Assembly: GCA_009760855.2 (NCBI GenBank)
Contig: WPIO01000076.1
Span: 1,705,501-1,767,500, forward strand
Direction of reading: 5' to 3'
DNA length: 62,000 bases
Origin: Cristatella mucedo
Lineage: Eukaryota > Bryozoa > Phylactolaemata > Cristatellidae
Shown here: positions 11,963-23,999 of the stretch, piece by piece
Numbering within the stretch: position 1 is the stretch's first letter
Layout of the letters: each line of letters begins with the position of its first letter
Translations under genes and position numbers: made by a program
Notes under the pieces: model-generated
What the model saw: only the letters and a program-made list of their open reading frames with translations
What the model was told of the DNA's origin: nothing
Database searches by the model: none

Positions 11963-11970
11963 TTTATATA
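11963..11970 (-). promoter_or_regulatory. TATA-like box upstream of CRIM1-like exon 1
   Basis: On the minus strand the sequence reads TATATAAA within a GC-rich context (GGTGTAAATATATAAATGC). It lies 244 bases upstream of the ATG, leaving room for a 5' UTR of about 210 bases. Position and orientation fit a core promoter; no experimental start site is visible. Confidence 0.5.
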
Positions 11971-12436
11971 TTTACACCGCGCCCACTCGCAGGTCTCACG
12001 TGGTCGAACAACGGAAGTGCCGCAAGAGGTAGGGGAGGAGCAATCGATTATATCTATGGAGATGCTTGGGGGGCGGGGGATTGCCTCTCGACGAACGGCA
12101 GGATTTCAGTCGATTGCTAAATATTCTTTTCTTGGTGATTTGGAATCAGGAAGGTTGAAAAGAACGCTTACGCAAGGATCTTCTCTCGAAATTTCTTGCA
12201 GACGATAGCCGGTAGGGCTTGACTAAATTCAATGTACACAGAGCCGGCTTCGCCTTGAGAGCTACTGCTGTGGTAAGCCAGGGGTCCAGTCCATCGCTAG
12301 CCTGTTTGCGATCGCACACTGATAGGTATACATCAAGCCACAGAGGAAAACTTTCTTGGAATTCAGGTGAGGAGGGCAGTTCAGGCCGACGGTCACTGGC
12401 ATAGCCAGTTCACCACACCCTGCGGCTCCCCTGAAA

Positions 12437-12712
12437 GGTGTTTGATTCTAGCCTGACTGCAGGCAGTTCGCTGCTGCTGCTGCTGCCCTCTGGACGTAGA
12501 GTGAAAGCAAGCCATCTGTACGTGGCCTAATTCTGCTCGGCTTAAAACTGAGGCAACTGAATCTTCGGATCTTCCACCCTTTTATAAATTCTAGTGATTG
12601 CCAATCCTTTCTGAGATGCCGGCAAATAAAGGCCACCAGCTGAGCTCGGAAAGCCGGGTCGAACCGGTTGTGCAGCACCGCTGTGGTCACTGACAGTTCC
12701 ACTAACCTGCTT
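12437..12712. repeat. Direct repeat copy 2 (matches 8758-9065)
   Basis: This copy shares the same ordered landmarks as copy 1, with an expanded CTG run and slightly shorter spacing. The two copies flank CRIM1-like exon 1 and its promoter in direct orientation. Confidence 0.8.
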
Positions 12713-12828
12713 AGATATGCTGCTGCCATGTATAACTAACATAATATATACGTCCTTTGCCTCCGGTTATGTCCCTGTACCTTCCAAAAGGCAGTTGTTA
12801 GGCTAATAATTAAAAAAACTACTATAAC

Positions 12829-12965
12829 TCATTTGCATAGCCACCTAAGAGAACTTAATCCCTATTCAGGTGCTTCAAATATGCCACGGGGATCGAGCCC
12901 GTGACCTCGGCCAGACCTTTGTCGGGGGGGGGGAGCGCCTTAACAGCTGGGCCAAACCAGAGCGG
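12829..12965 (-). mobile_element. tRNA-derived SINE, family 1
   Basis: The minus strand shows the head 'CTGGTTTGGCCCAGCTGTTAAGG' split around the A box. A C8 run follows, then B-box-like 'GGGCTCGATCCCC' and the tail 'GAATAGGGATTAAGTTCTC'. This is one of the clearer copies of the family. Confidence 0.85.
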
Positions 12966-13179
12966 CAATATATGATAGCAAAGCTAGACCAAGAGAACTT
13001 GAGCAGCTTCTGTCCAGTCTCCTTTCTCACGTTCAAAGACACAGGACTGAGTTGTGGCAAACCAGCTGAACTCTTATATTGCGACCTCAAAATTAGCTAG
13101 TAACTTCCAGTCTGGGTTTTGAGCTAATCACCCTACAGAGTCAGCCTTGCCCAACATCACCAAGCTCTTGCCCCATTGT

Positions 13180-13900
13180 CTCAGCTAGGTATTTAAGAGT
13201 CGAGCGACGCTCGCTCTAGGTCTTTTGTTCGGCTCCTTTTTTCGGCTTCGCTTCGACGCCGTCGGACTCGTTTCTCTGAAAGCGAGGGAGGAGGGCGGGC
13301 TGTTCGCCGGCAATTTACAAGACAGGACGAGACAGCACGAGGACGATCCGGTTGAGTCCACCGAATACGGTCGTATCGCGCCCGAGCTAGCATTTTGTGT
13401 TTCTTTTGGGTTTTGTGTGTGCACGCTCGTACGTAGCCTTGGCATAAGGATTGCCGGTGCGAGCTAGACGTGGTTGGTGTGGTGTGAGATATTCCGTTGG
13501 TTCGGGCTCCTCCGTCTATTTGGGTCATTCCCCACTATAGACGTAAGTAGCCTAAGTGCAGAGACGCATTTCTCCCGCAAGAGTGCTTGGTGTAGTGCGT
13601 ATGGTATTCCTGCCGTTAAGGTGGAGGCAGAACCCTAGTTCTCCAGTCAGGGTCTACACTCCAGTTCGGGGTCCTCATCTCATTCGGGTCGTTGCCGACA
13701 ATAGATGCAGGTAGCCTAAGTGCTGGGACGCATTCCCTCCGCAAGAGCGCTTGTGCTGTTGAGAGCGAGTGCGAGGAGTGTGAAGATAAAACTGAGCTGG
13801 ACGCGCAGCGACTTTGTGCGCTTGCGAATAAAGCTCAGTTAAATTCCCAATTCGTGTGTCTCGCTTTCCGATTCACGCCACGGACTCATGACCCCCTTTA
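13180..13900 (+). mobile_element. LTR-like segment with TATA-like and polyA signals
   Basis: A TATTTAAGAG box near 13190 is followed by a GC-rich transcribed-looking region and a GAATAAAG polyA signal near 13826, with TGTGTCTCGC just after it. This order of promoter, R-like region and polyA signal over about 700 bases fits a solo LTR. Two ~105-base units inside it (13497-13607 and 13662-13770) are tandemly related. TG/CA termini, a primer-binding site and target duplications were not found, so it could instead be an unrelated promoter. Confidence 0.4.
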
Positions 13901-14089
13901 GTAACGGTAACTAGGTCAGCGCCAGAAACGCTCGTTTCGTGGCGGCCTGCTTATATGGCGTAGGAGCGCACCGAACAGCATTGGGCGGTAGGTTACGCCG
14001 CTAGGTAAGCGGCAGGTTAAGCCTACTCCGCTGAGCCTTCGGCATTACAAGTTTGCATATGTGAATAAAATGATAATTTAAAATTCTCT

Positions 14090-15260
14090 GATCTTGGTGT
14101 TAGGTACGGTGCCGCCGACATTAAATTTGCAGAGACAGCAAGCATTCCTCTCATAAAGTGGATAACTTAACGCGAACAATTGGCTCTGCCCGCACGTCTC
14201 CTGTTGCACCTGCACGAATTCTAGATGTCCTGTTCCAAAGTGACATGCTATTAGAGGACCACATCCACTCCCCAGTCAAGTCTGCCTGTTTTCGGCTTCC
14301 TAAAATTGTTAAAACTCGGGCTGGCTTAGACAGGCTTACTGGCTTAGACGCATCTAAGTTGGTCCGAGCATTTGTGACACCCCTTCTCTACTTGTGTAAC
14401 TCACTGCTTGCTGGTCTACCGGCCTGTGCAATTAGATGCTTACAGTTGGTGCAGAATCCTGCAGCTAAGCTTGTTTGTTGGGATCATCGCAGTTGCCACA
14501 TCGCACCACTTCTAGCTGACCCGTACTGGCTCACAGTCAAGCAATGTATCGACTTTAAGGTTCGGTCACTCACTTTTAGGTCCCTTCATTCTTTGGCTCC
14601 AGCCTACCTATCAGGTCTACTCCCCCTCCAGGCTAAGCATCATACCACTCGCTTTTCGGAATTAATTTGCTTACCAATATCTCAGATCGACTCTGATCTG
14701 GTCTGAGATCGACTTTGCCCGCGTACCGATCTCAGATCGACGTATCGCGTACCGATCTCAGATCGCGTATCGATCTCAGAACAACTCTGCCCGCGTACCA
14801 CCTTCCAGGCTTAGCATTGTACCGCCCGCTTTTCTGAAAACGTTGTTTAGCCACACCTAGTCGTGCGAACCTGAAATCCTTTGGAGACCGTGCCTGTAAC
14901 TCCTGTGCTCGACAGCCTGGAACTAATTCCCGACTCACTTCGTGACATCTGACTTTACAACATTTAAAAATAGCTAGAAACGAATATATTTATCACAATA
15001 AAATTAATGATAATCATAGTACACTTGATGTAACACCCTCAAAGAACCGAATCTCTTTCTAGGAACTTTACATTTGCTTTAAAGGAAGCACGATCGATGC
15101 ATTTAGTGGATCCACGAGTTTCGTCTTTTAAGTGCTTATGTTCACCGACACTGTGCATGCTGCTACTAATCATGTTTGCATTCTGACCCTGTGCATGTCA
15201 CCTCTAACCAAGTTGTGCTTGTTGACATTGAGCATGCTGCCACTAACCATTCGATAATAA
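14090..15260 (+). mobile_element. LINE family A, C-terminal coding part with mosaic 3' region
   Basis: A 182-codon open stretch (14158-14706) encodes the family A region with CNSLLAGLPACAI, HRSCHIAPLL and SLAPAYLSGLL. It is broken by a minisatellite (14680-14800), resumes to about 14990, then contains a reversed tail (15030-15100) and 3' UTR-like sequence to 15260. This is the longest uninterrupted family A C-terminus here, but it has no RT motifs. Confidence 0.8.
14680..14800. repeat. Minisatellite of GATCTCAGATCG-type units inside LINE A
   Basis: The motif 'GATCTCAGATCG' or close variants recurs about five times, mixed with 'GCGTACC' units. It interrupts the LINE coding region, which continues on the far side. 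Confidence 0.8.
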
Positions 15261-15560
15261 TAATAATAGTAATAATGCACTTTATAAAGCGCCTTCAGAG
15301 AACTCATTCTCTTTCTAGGCGCTTTAAATTTGCTGCAAAGGGAAACGCGATTGAATGCTGAGTAATATCATGCTTGATAAACACAATGAAAAACATGGTT
15401 AGTGGTGACATGAACAGGGTCAGCATGCAAGTGTGGTTTGTGGCTGCATGCACAGTGTCAGCACGCATAAGCACACGAAGGACGAATCACAGGGACCCAC
15501 TAAATGGTGTCTTAAATAGGTGTGTTTTTAAGATCTTGCTTTCTTTACAGCGTTTGTGAA
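15248..15560 (-). mobile_element. LINE family A 3' UTR and tail, reverse orientation
   Basis: An (ATA)n start, 'gataaagcgccttcagagaactcat', then 'gtgtcagcacgcataagcaca' and 'gacgaatcacagggaccca' are the same order as at 4670-4930 and 17203-17470. Confidence 0.85.
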
Positions 15561-17200
15561 GTCTCTATAAAGAGAGGAAGTTCTCCGACGGTGCTATACA
15601 GATGTATTGTTTTATTAAAAGAATAATAACTTGACAAGACTGTTTCTCCCAATCATGATACATGTACTCAGAATATAAAGATCAGCCGTGACGCCTTTTG
15701 GCAAGCCAGTATAGCTATAGCAGCTTCTTTTCCCTTGGCCTATAAATAGGATTGCTTGATTGCTTGCAGTGAAACTTAATTATCATGAAGATGAAGAGAT
15801 ACATATCTCCTTTGAATGGATACAAATCCCTTACGTGCTTCGTTACTGCAAAGGAGTGAATAAGCCTACAAGTACCTGTTTGGTCTGAAGTGGGAATTTC
15901 ATGACTGACTACTTGGCTTGCCTCATTTCTTCCATATTTGAAGTGCCTAAATAGAGATTTAGTTCTCCTAAGCGCAACACAAATTTTGCTTTTGCTGCCA
16001 GTACTATTATAATGATTGCTAATGCTTGTTCATACATTTCTGACTGCATAGTTTCTTAAAACGAGCAGATTCACCAAATTTATTCGGATGAATTACGTCA
16101 TAATTACTATAAGAATTCACTATTTGATGCAGCGGTTGCATTTAAAATAGTTATTAGCCACTGCATAATTTTATATTTTTGCTACCCCAAGTCACGTGGA
16201 ATCCGGGGTTTTCTGCCGATGGAAACTATTTTCAGGAATTTCCATCTTTTTGAGTAAGTAAAAACAGACAAACAAGTCTGCGAATATTTAGGATTTCCGA
16301 ATTCGTTTTTTCGAAAGACAGAGCTGAATGGAGCATTTATATTAAATAATGCAAGTACAAGCTGTCGAAGGTTATTTTCGAAATAGGATTAAGTCAAAAG
16401 GTTATTTATATATTTACATAATATATGACTAATATAAATCATAAATACTAATGTTCTCTTTCATTTTTTTAGTTTTCAGAGATTGCTCGGTCCATTCACA
16501 AAGACATATAAGTGCTCCTTGTTCTCGTGTCCTGTGCTACTAATATGGCTACCCAGATACTGCATAGTCATCCAGATTATCTTTTAACTGTTTATAACCT
16601 TCGTCGGAGGGTGAGTGCTTAAACCATTAGGAAAGAATCTGCTGACTCAAGCTATCAAATATATGGTCAATGAGTTATCGCGATGGTTTAGATTTGCTTT
16701 ATCGGCATCTTTTCATTCAGCCTTGATCAGAATAGTGACAGAATGCAGGTGCTTTCTGCTCGTGATTGAACGTCAAAGTTTGCCAAAAAGAATACAAGCT
16801 AGAAAAAATAGGCCCAAAATTAGTCAGAAATCCTATAAACCCCGCTAAAATGGCGTATTACCCAGAATGAATTATAAAAAAACAGCCCCCAGCATGAGCT
16901 TGGGCCGAAAACGTGTGGCTTTCAAGAGATTTCTAGATTCGTATAGCCAATCCTTTAATTAATCTATTAATTTCCAGGTGGATGCCCCGCATTAATCATG
17001 AAGAAACTCCCGAACTGTCAGGCGTCCTGAGAGGTATAATTATTGATTTAATTATTGAGAGGTATAGTTTTTATTGATAGATAAAGTCATTTTAACCGGA
17101 TAAGCTCTGCAGGATCCGTTACCAGCGATCTCCACTAGACTGTCATGTACTTTCAGTTTCATAGTGAGCTACTCATGGCTACGTGGCATATGTGAAGCGC
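15561..17200. other. AT-rich stretch, no gene recognised
   Basis: Only short frames occur, the longest 77 codons at 16615-16848 without recognisable motif. I see no clear repeat unit. Confidence 0.5.
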
Positions 17201-17202
17201 CT

Positions 17203-17630
17203 GAATAATAATAATAATTTAATAATAATAATTCACTTGATAAAGCGCCCTCAGAGAACTTAATCTCTCTCTAGGTGCTTTACATTTGCTGTAAAGTGAA
17301 ATGCAATTGAATGGTAAGTAAAATCATGCTTGAAAAACAAACGAAATGAATAATATGGTTAGGGGTGACATGCACAGGGTCAGCATGCAAATGTGGTTAG
17401 TGGCAGCATGCACAGTGTCAGCACGCATAAGCACATCAAAGACGAATCACAGGGACCCACTAAATGCTGTCCTAAATAGGTGTGTTTTTAGGTTCCTTTT
17501 AAATGTGGTCAGGTCAGGGGATGTTTTGACACAGGTCGGGAAGGAGTTCCAGGGTTTGGGAGCATATGAACTAATAGAGATTAAGTTCTCTTGGGGCGCT
17601 ATATAAATGAATTATATATATATATATGAA
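17203..17630 (-). mobile_element. LINE family A 3' part, reverse, ending in an opposed tail
   Basis: The tail (17203-17290), 3' UTR and start of the C-terminal region are present in reverse. From 17575 it abuts a tail in the opposite direction ('gagattaagttctcttggggcgctatataaatga'-type, given here in two parts: GAGATTAAGTTCTC and GGGGCGCTATATAAATGA). The block therefore carries retroelement tails at both ends. Confidence 0.75.
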
Positions 17631-18017
17631 TTAAATACGTGAGACGTGATTCGACCGAGTTCTGACCGTGACCTTAAGCAGTAATCGCATCCCGGTAGGC
17701 GATTAGTCGCAACGAGCCAAACGCCAGGTGCTGGCGCAATAGGTGGCGGCAGCACGGAGAGCAGCCTTCGCCACCGAGGAGCTGTGGAAGAGCCAGATTA
17801 TCATTCGCATGCCCTACTGATAACTCGACGGCGACTGACAGCACTTTTGGCGGCCAGCGAGAGTAAAGGCAATAAATACTCCGATGGCTGACGGCAGAAA
17901 GTAAAAGAGAATAGGGGGAGGTTAATCTATTTTCCTTTAAAATTCGGTTGTACAGAAGCCTGTACGAAATGATCAATCTCTACATGCTCGAGCGACATTA
18001 CAACGTTTTACGTGTCG

Positions 18018-18100
18018 ACGCCTTGCATCGATACTCCGGATCGATACATCATCCGGATCGATACATCGATACATCATCGGTCCTTCGATACAATCCTTGC
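18018..18100. repeat. ATCGATACATC-type minisatellite
   Basis: The motif ATCGATACATC, partly preceded by CCGG, recurs about six times with variation. It is surrounded by apparently unique sequence. Confidence 0.75.
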
Positions 18101-18129
18101 ATCGATGCTGTCGTTCGGGAAACTAGGAG

Positions 18130-20090
18130 CTTGTGGAGGGTAGTGGCGGCGGCGGGGATCAGAGCTCCAGCTTAAGTGCCTCTCCTTAAGTATGCTGCAG
18201 CTACATGGAGCTGAAGGTAAATGCTGCAAGCTAGGCCCAATCAACGAGGCCCTGAACTCTGCAGCTGCGGAAAGCTTCCTTCGTGGGCATACTCGAACGC
18301 GTTTGGAGGCTCCAGGATTCAGACAAAGGACGTTGACAAGGCATTTATTGCTACGTACGAGGCGATACTTCCCAAAATTGAATTAAACGCGTGATGAAAT
18401 CTATTTTTGGCGAGTTTTCTCGCTACCAAAATCTTTTCTGTTTTGTTCAATATTCAGTTTTTCTTAAATTTTTTTCTCAAGAGTTTCATGTTTCTACCTG
18501 TGGGCTTTCCAAATACGTATCTACTAGAGTTGAATATTACCAAAGGAGAAAACGCGCTTACTGAGACATGCCCACTTTTTAAGATGATGATCATCCTGAA
18601 AATAATATAGAAAGTTCAAAATGTGTCTCTATAGAGAGACACATTTTTAGGGTCAAAGGCTTTAAAACTGCAGCGGACGTAGAGTGCATATTGTATTGCC
18701 AGTACAGCTTAGGCTACGAGGTTTATAATGGAATCTGTGTTGCTCCTAATTAGGACCCACGTTAACAATAGACCTTTTTCCAGAAGGCAGTGCCCAACAA
18801 CTATAAAATGGTGTTCGCTCAATTACAAAGGTCTCTGACGCTGATTAATATTATACTTATTAACATGATCTTATCGAACAAGTAGTTCAAGTAAATTGAG
18901 TTTTTCTGTTACAAAATTTGAGTTGCAGCCGTATTACAATTAAGCGCCTTCAATAACGATAACTAAACACCCCGAGCGGTGGATGCAAAATTAAAGAAAT
19001 AACCGTACAATGTGAAAAATGTTGCCATCAATGTCGTTACAGCTCTGACGAAATTACATTTAGATATCAAAGTATACAAAACTTGTTGCAGGAAGTCATT
19101 GGATTTAGTAAATTGTCACTTAGTCATAATCACGGAGACAAATTGAACTGAACTCTCAAGATATTGTGATTTAGGCCTCACACTGGCAGCAATAGCAAGG
19201 AATGAGCATACAGAATTATGATCTTTTTAGTCAATATATTTTTTTTGGATCACTTAAAGTATTTTTCGTAGACTTAACGGTGCATTTTAAATTCTATAAG
19301 CATATAATCATTCAAATATAATATAACTGTGTAACATTTGCTATATTGATTTAGTGTAGCCCCATTTGCTCTCTGAGCAATGCTTCAGTGTATTTCAAGG
19401 GCAATTGATGTCCGTCTTTGAGATATAATTGCACGAAACTGTAAAAAAATACAATTTCTTGATGTTACCTCGACTGCAAAGGCGGGTAATTTATTCATTA
19501 ATTATCTAATGCATCAAGCAGATCCTGACCTTGCTGAAATTATGTTAATGCTAGACAAACCTCTCTTAAAATTATCCTATCAAAGGAAGTAACTATTTGA
19601 CGTATTAAGCGACATATCTTTTGAAGTTTTAATTACCTCATACCTGATGCACTGCTCAACTGATTGAGCTACCGGGAGTAAGATTAAGATTAAACGCTCT
19701 GCTTAAAGCCTGGGCGTTTGGTTGCTCTTAAGTGTTGTGATCCAGCAGAGTTCTAGCTTGCTGCCTGAATGCATTTTCCTGTTCTCAACTGATAATGAGT
19801 GCCGAACTGAAACCAGTTCGTCTGCTGTTGTGGGGGCTGCAGACTGAACCATCCACATCGACCTAGCATGTTCTGGGAATAAGGAGAAAACTCCTTACAA
19901 GCTGTCAGCTGCAGTGATGTAGCAAGACCTCTGAACGATTATAAGTAAAAACTGCGATTCGAAGAGCCTAATATCTGTAATATTTGATTTAATTAAAAAA
20001 CTACTTCAGAATGAAAATTACCCGACCCTACTTCTAGTTATTTACAACTGTTGCCAACATCGTAGTACTTATAATATTATATTTGTATAG
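18130..20090. other. AT-rich stretch, no gene recognised
   Basis: No frame above 70 codons shows a recognisable pattern. The only structure noted is a short inverted repeat at 18618-18647. Confidence 0.5.
18618..18647. repeat. 13-base inverted repeat with 4-base loop
   Basis: AAAATGTGTCTCT and AGAGACACATTTT are perfect reverse complements separated by ATAG. The stem could form a small hairpin. Confidence 0.85.
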
Positions 20091-20106
20091 CGCCAACAGA
20101 GAACTG

Positions 20107-20141
<35 letters not shown>

Positions 20142-20300
20142 ATCTCTCTAGGCACTTAACGGATGCTGCATATCAAGCATTGCCAGATGTTTGATGGTAG
20201 CATCAGCAAGCAGCAGGCATAGGGCAAGCTGGCACATGCTCACGAAGGACGAACCATAAAGACCCACCAAATGCTGTAATAAACAGTTACGTTTTGTTAT
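20085..20300 (-). mobile_element. LINE family A 3' end, reverse, with expanded CT run
   Basis: The tail motif (gcgccaacagagaactgtat) continues into a (CT)n run at 20109-20139, then 'gacgaaccataaagacccac' 3' UTR sequence. The CT run replaces the usual 'aatctctttctagg' segment, suggesting microsatellite growth from it. Confidence 0.7.
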
Positions 20301-20399
20301 GCTATAGATATGAATAATTTTTCAGTCTTTAATTAATGCAAAATGATCCTGATGCTCTGAGAGGGCACCCAGCGTTTCATTTTAGAATAAATGAGAATA

Positions 20400-22015
20400 T
20401 ACAGTAGAACTTGAACAACTTCCTCCCAGTCTCCTTTCTACCGTTCCTATCAAAGACACTGGAACCGGACGTGGCAGACCAGCTGAACTCATATATTGAA
20501 ACTTCAAACCTTTCTAGTAAGTTCCTGTCTGATTTTGGAGCTAGTCACTGCACAGAGTCAGCATTGCTTTGGGTGTATAAAGACATACATAGGAGTGTAA
20601 GCTTTGGTAGAGCATCTCTGCTTGTTTTGCTTGATTTTTCGGCAGCTTTTATTACTATAGATCACAGGGTCCTTCTTGAGCGCCATCTCGCCTGATTTCA
20701 ATCATTCATGATTCCGTTCATCTCGCCTGAGCATCACTGGCTCTGTTTTGCAATGTTTCAGGTGCTATCTCAGTGGGATACTCTAGAGTATTGGTGTTAA
20801 TGAACAAGGATCATACGAGGAATCTCTTAAATATGGGGTGCCTCAAGGATTTGTGCTTGATCTCGTTCTTTCCACAGTTTATACTCTCCCTCTTGCTGAT
20901 GTGATTGCCAGCACAATCTAGGATTTCAGTTCTATGCGGATGACACCCAGTTGTACCTTTGCTTTGATTCCTCCCTGCCCTCCAGCACGTCAATTTCTCA
21001 ACACTCCATTGCGGCTTGTATTGATGACATCCGCACGTGGATGGAAGCAAACTTTTTTAAATTGAGTGGCAAGAAAGCCAACATACTAGTTAGGGGCAAA
21101 CCAATTGTGATTCAGAAATTAGAAAGGCTGACGCTTAAATCGGCTCTGTCAGCGTATCTTCATTTGAATCTCAACGAGATCTAGGTGTGATGTTCCAAAG
21201 TTCCTTTCATTAGACTACCACATTAGCTCCACAGTCAAGAATTCCTACTTTCAGCGATATAATATTGCTAAAATTCGGCTTGTTTAGACTGGGATACCGT
21301 ATCTAAATTGGTCCATGCATTTTTGACATTCCGTCTTGACTTCTGTAACTCACGCTTGCTGACCTACCGGTCGTGCACTCAGGCGCTAAAAGCTTGTGAA
21401 AAACTCTGCAGCTAGGCTTTTCTGTCGTGAGCGTCATGGTTGCCACGTTTTACCACTTCTTGCCAAGCTGCACTGGCTCCCAGTCAAGCAGCGCATCGAC
21501 TTCAAGGTTTTGTCACTCACTGTATGGTTTTTTTATTCTGAGGCACCAGCCTACCTATCAAATCTACACCCGCACCAGGCTAAGCATCTTACCACCCACT
21601 TTTCGGAATCTGTTTACCTATACCTCGTACAAATCTCAAATCCTTTGGAGATCGTGCCTTTAGTTCGTATGCTCCCAAAGCCTGGAACTCACTTCCGACT
21701 TGCGTTACGATATCTCCTGACTTATCTATATTTAAAAAGATAATAAAACGTATTTATTTATCAAAGCATTTAATGGGTCCCTGTGATTCGACTCATCCTT
21801 TATGTGCATGTGTGTGCTGACATTGTGCATGCTGCTGCAAACCATACTTGTGTGCTCTCCCTGAGCATGTCACGTCTAACCATGTTATTCTTGTTGTTTA
21901 TTGAGCATGCTACCACTTACCATTCGACTGTGCTTCCTTTGCAGCAAATGTAAAGTGCCTAGAGAGAGATTGAGTTCTTAGAGGGTGCTATATCAAGTGT
22001 ATTATTATTATTAAA
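20400..22015 (+). mobile_element. LINE family A, RT to 3' end, decayed
   Basis: The longest family A copy in plus orientation. In order it has an RT fragment with VADQLNSYIETSN and LLDFSAAFITIDH (the conserved aspartate of LDLSAAFDTIDH-type motifs is lost), a YGVPQG block with later frameshift, the D-D-T-Q-L-Y region near 20940, and the post-RT segment TWMEANFFKL. The C-terminus with CHVLPLLAKLHWLPVKQRID follows, then a 3' UTR and tail ending in (ATT)n at 22005. Frameshifts and stops show it is inactive. Confidence 0.88.
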
Positions 22016-22019
22016 TCTC

Positions 22020-23400
22020 ATATTCAATTTTTGCTAGTCCCACCTCTGGAGTGGTCATAGGAGCATCGTTTTTGTTGGTAACGTATGGTTTGACCTTCCA
22101 CAATTAATCTTTCGGCGACTTGGAGTTCCTCTACCTGTTTGAGTGTAGATTGAACTCGTGCTTCGGAAGTGGAAAAATAAAGCTCTCAAAGTCCCCTGGA
22201 CGGCGACGATGATGCGTTCATCATCTCACTAGCACAGTCGTCAGTCTTGCGTTCGAAAGGAAACTTGAAGATGGCTTCCCTAGACGACACCAATGATTGG
22301 TGGTTAACTTCTGGCTCTCTGATCTGCCCTCGATAGGTCCGGGCCTAGCAGTAGAACTGCTCTCACTTCATTGGTCCTCCACCAGTCTTGGCTTAGAATA
22401 AGAACTTTGCTCACCGTCATCGGGCTTCATCGGTCACGGATTACCTCTCTAATTTCGGTAACATGTGCATCAAGGACAAAAAACAGACCGATAAGAGACC
22501 AACCATATAAGTGCAGCTCTTCTTACCTGCGAAATAAAACGCTCGTAGGCAGTGCATCACTAGCTAGCGAGGCATGTCAGCCATAAGGTTCGAACCAATT
22601 TACCTCATTTCTCTCAGTCCTGCACTGGCTCACCCAAAAGCAGAAAATTGACGTGCGATAGCTGCATTAACACCTTGTACCTTCATTATTTTGGTTCAGC
22701 CTATAGTTTTAAAGTAATTACATCTTAAGTATCCCCAAACACCACCAAATTCTTGCAGCCAAGTGACATAATTGTGCCTGTAACCAACCAAAAGTTGCCA
22801 ATAGATCGTGCTTTTAGCTCCCCTTGTACTTAAAACCCGAAAACATTCTATCGAGTCACATAACGACATCTGTCTAACGACATCAAAGTAAAACTAGTAA
22901 TCCACGTATTCAAAATAATGAAACCTTTGTCCGAATGAATTACTAATTTCTTCGCTCATGCAATTTTCGATTGGTAAACTCAGTTAGCAATTTAAGTTGT
23001 CCAATTTCAGTTAATGCGAAGAAGCTGGAAAAACTGCAAGTTCCTTTATGAAGATGTAAAAACGCCATGCTAATATTTTTTTTAGCAGATTCAGCTTTGT
23101 CTTCAAATGAAGGACAGAGCACTGCGCCAGTTTCGCAATCAATCAGCCACCGGTTCTGCTGAACTCACACGAGGCTCTTTGCGGCCAGTGTAAAGTGTAA
23201 CTCGTTGCATTGACGATCCCTTATTTTGGGATATCTTCATTAATGCAATAACTGAACCCTTTAGAGGTTCCTCACTTGATTGATTCACTTAATGCAACGC
23301 ATAGTAAGGGGCTTTGTCAAGTAAACTAAAAAGGCTCGGTCTACGAAATTAACCCAAATATACATTGCTAAAATGTCTTTCAAGATATATGGCTTCATTC
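22020..23400. other. Mostly unassigned sequence with a short LINE trace
   Basis: Only 22600-22880 shows faint LINE A C-terminal similarity ('ctgcactggctcacccaaaagcag'-type motif, then a conserved 'ttttagctccc' context). The rest has no recognised feature. Confidence 0.4.
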
Positions 23401-23404
23401 TGTT

Positions 23405-23515
23405 TATCTTGATATATTAATGATAATAATAATAATGATGCACTTGATAAAGCGCCCTCAGATAATTCAATCTCTTTCTAGGCGCTTGACATTTGCTGCA
23501 AAGGGATAGATGCTT
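23405..23515 (-). mobile_element. LINE/SINE 3' tail, reverse
   Basis: (AAT)n followed by 'cacttgataaagcgccctca' and 'tctctttctaggcgcttgac' is the standard tail in reverse, truncated after about 100 bases. Confidence 0.75.
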
Positions 23516-23844
23516 CATGATTACTGGTTTCTAAAATTTCGCAGTCATGATGAATAAGAGTTTTATTCACTGACTGTCTGTATTTTGTAAGTAGATTGGA
23601 TCTTGTGCGTCATTAACATAGAGAAATAAACATACAAGATAGCTACATTCTATCAAGTCCGCATATGGTTTACTAGTTCACACGCTGCCTCTTTAAGCCT
23701 GAACTGCTTACAGCCCTGACTCAGATAGCACCCCAAACAGAAAAATCTGTCCTGAATTAGGATTAAAAAATCGAGGAATTTAGAAAACTATTGACTCTAA
23801 AGTAACTAGGACTGATAAACTTCGGAACAACAACATTAATAATA

Positions 23845-23990
23845 TTAATAATCATAATCATAATACAAATTTTTTGTTTAGCACCATCAGAGAACTTAAC
23901 CTTTGTCTAGACAGTTTACCTATGCTGCAAATGAAGCACGATAAAATGGTTAGTTGTAGCCTGCTCAATGTCAACAAGCACAACAGTTTT
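23845..23990 (-). mobile_element. LINE/SINE 3' tail, reverse, degenerate
   Basis: It starts (AAT)n, followed by 'gcaccatcagagaacttaac' and 3' UTR-like 'gttagttgtagc..gctcaatgtcaacaag', the same order as at 33340-33400. Confidence 0.6.
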
Positions 23991-23999
23991 GTGAAAGAA

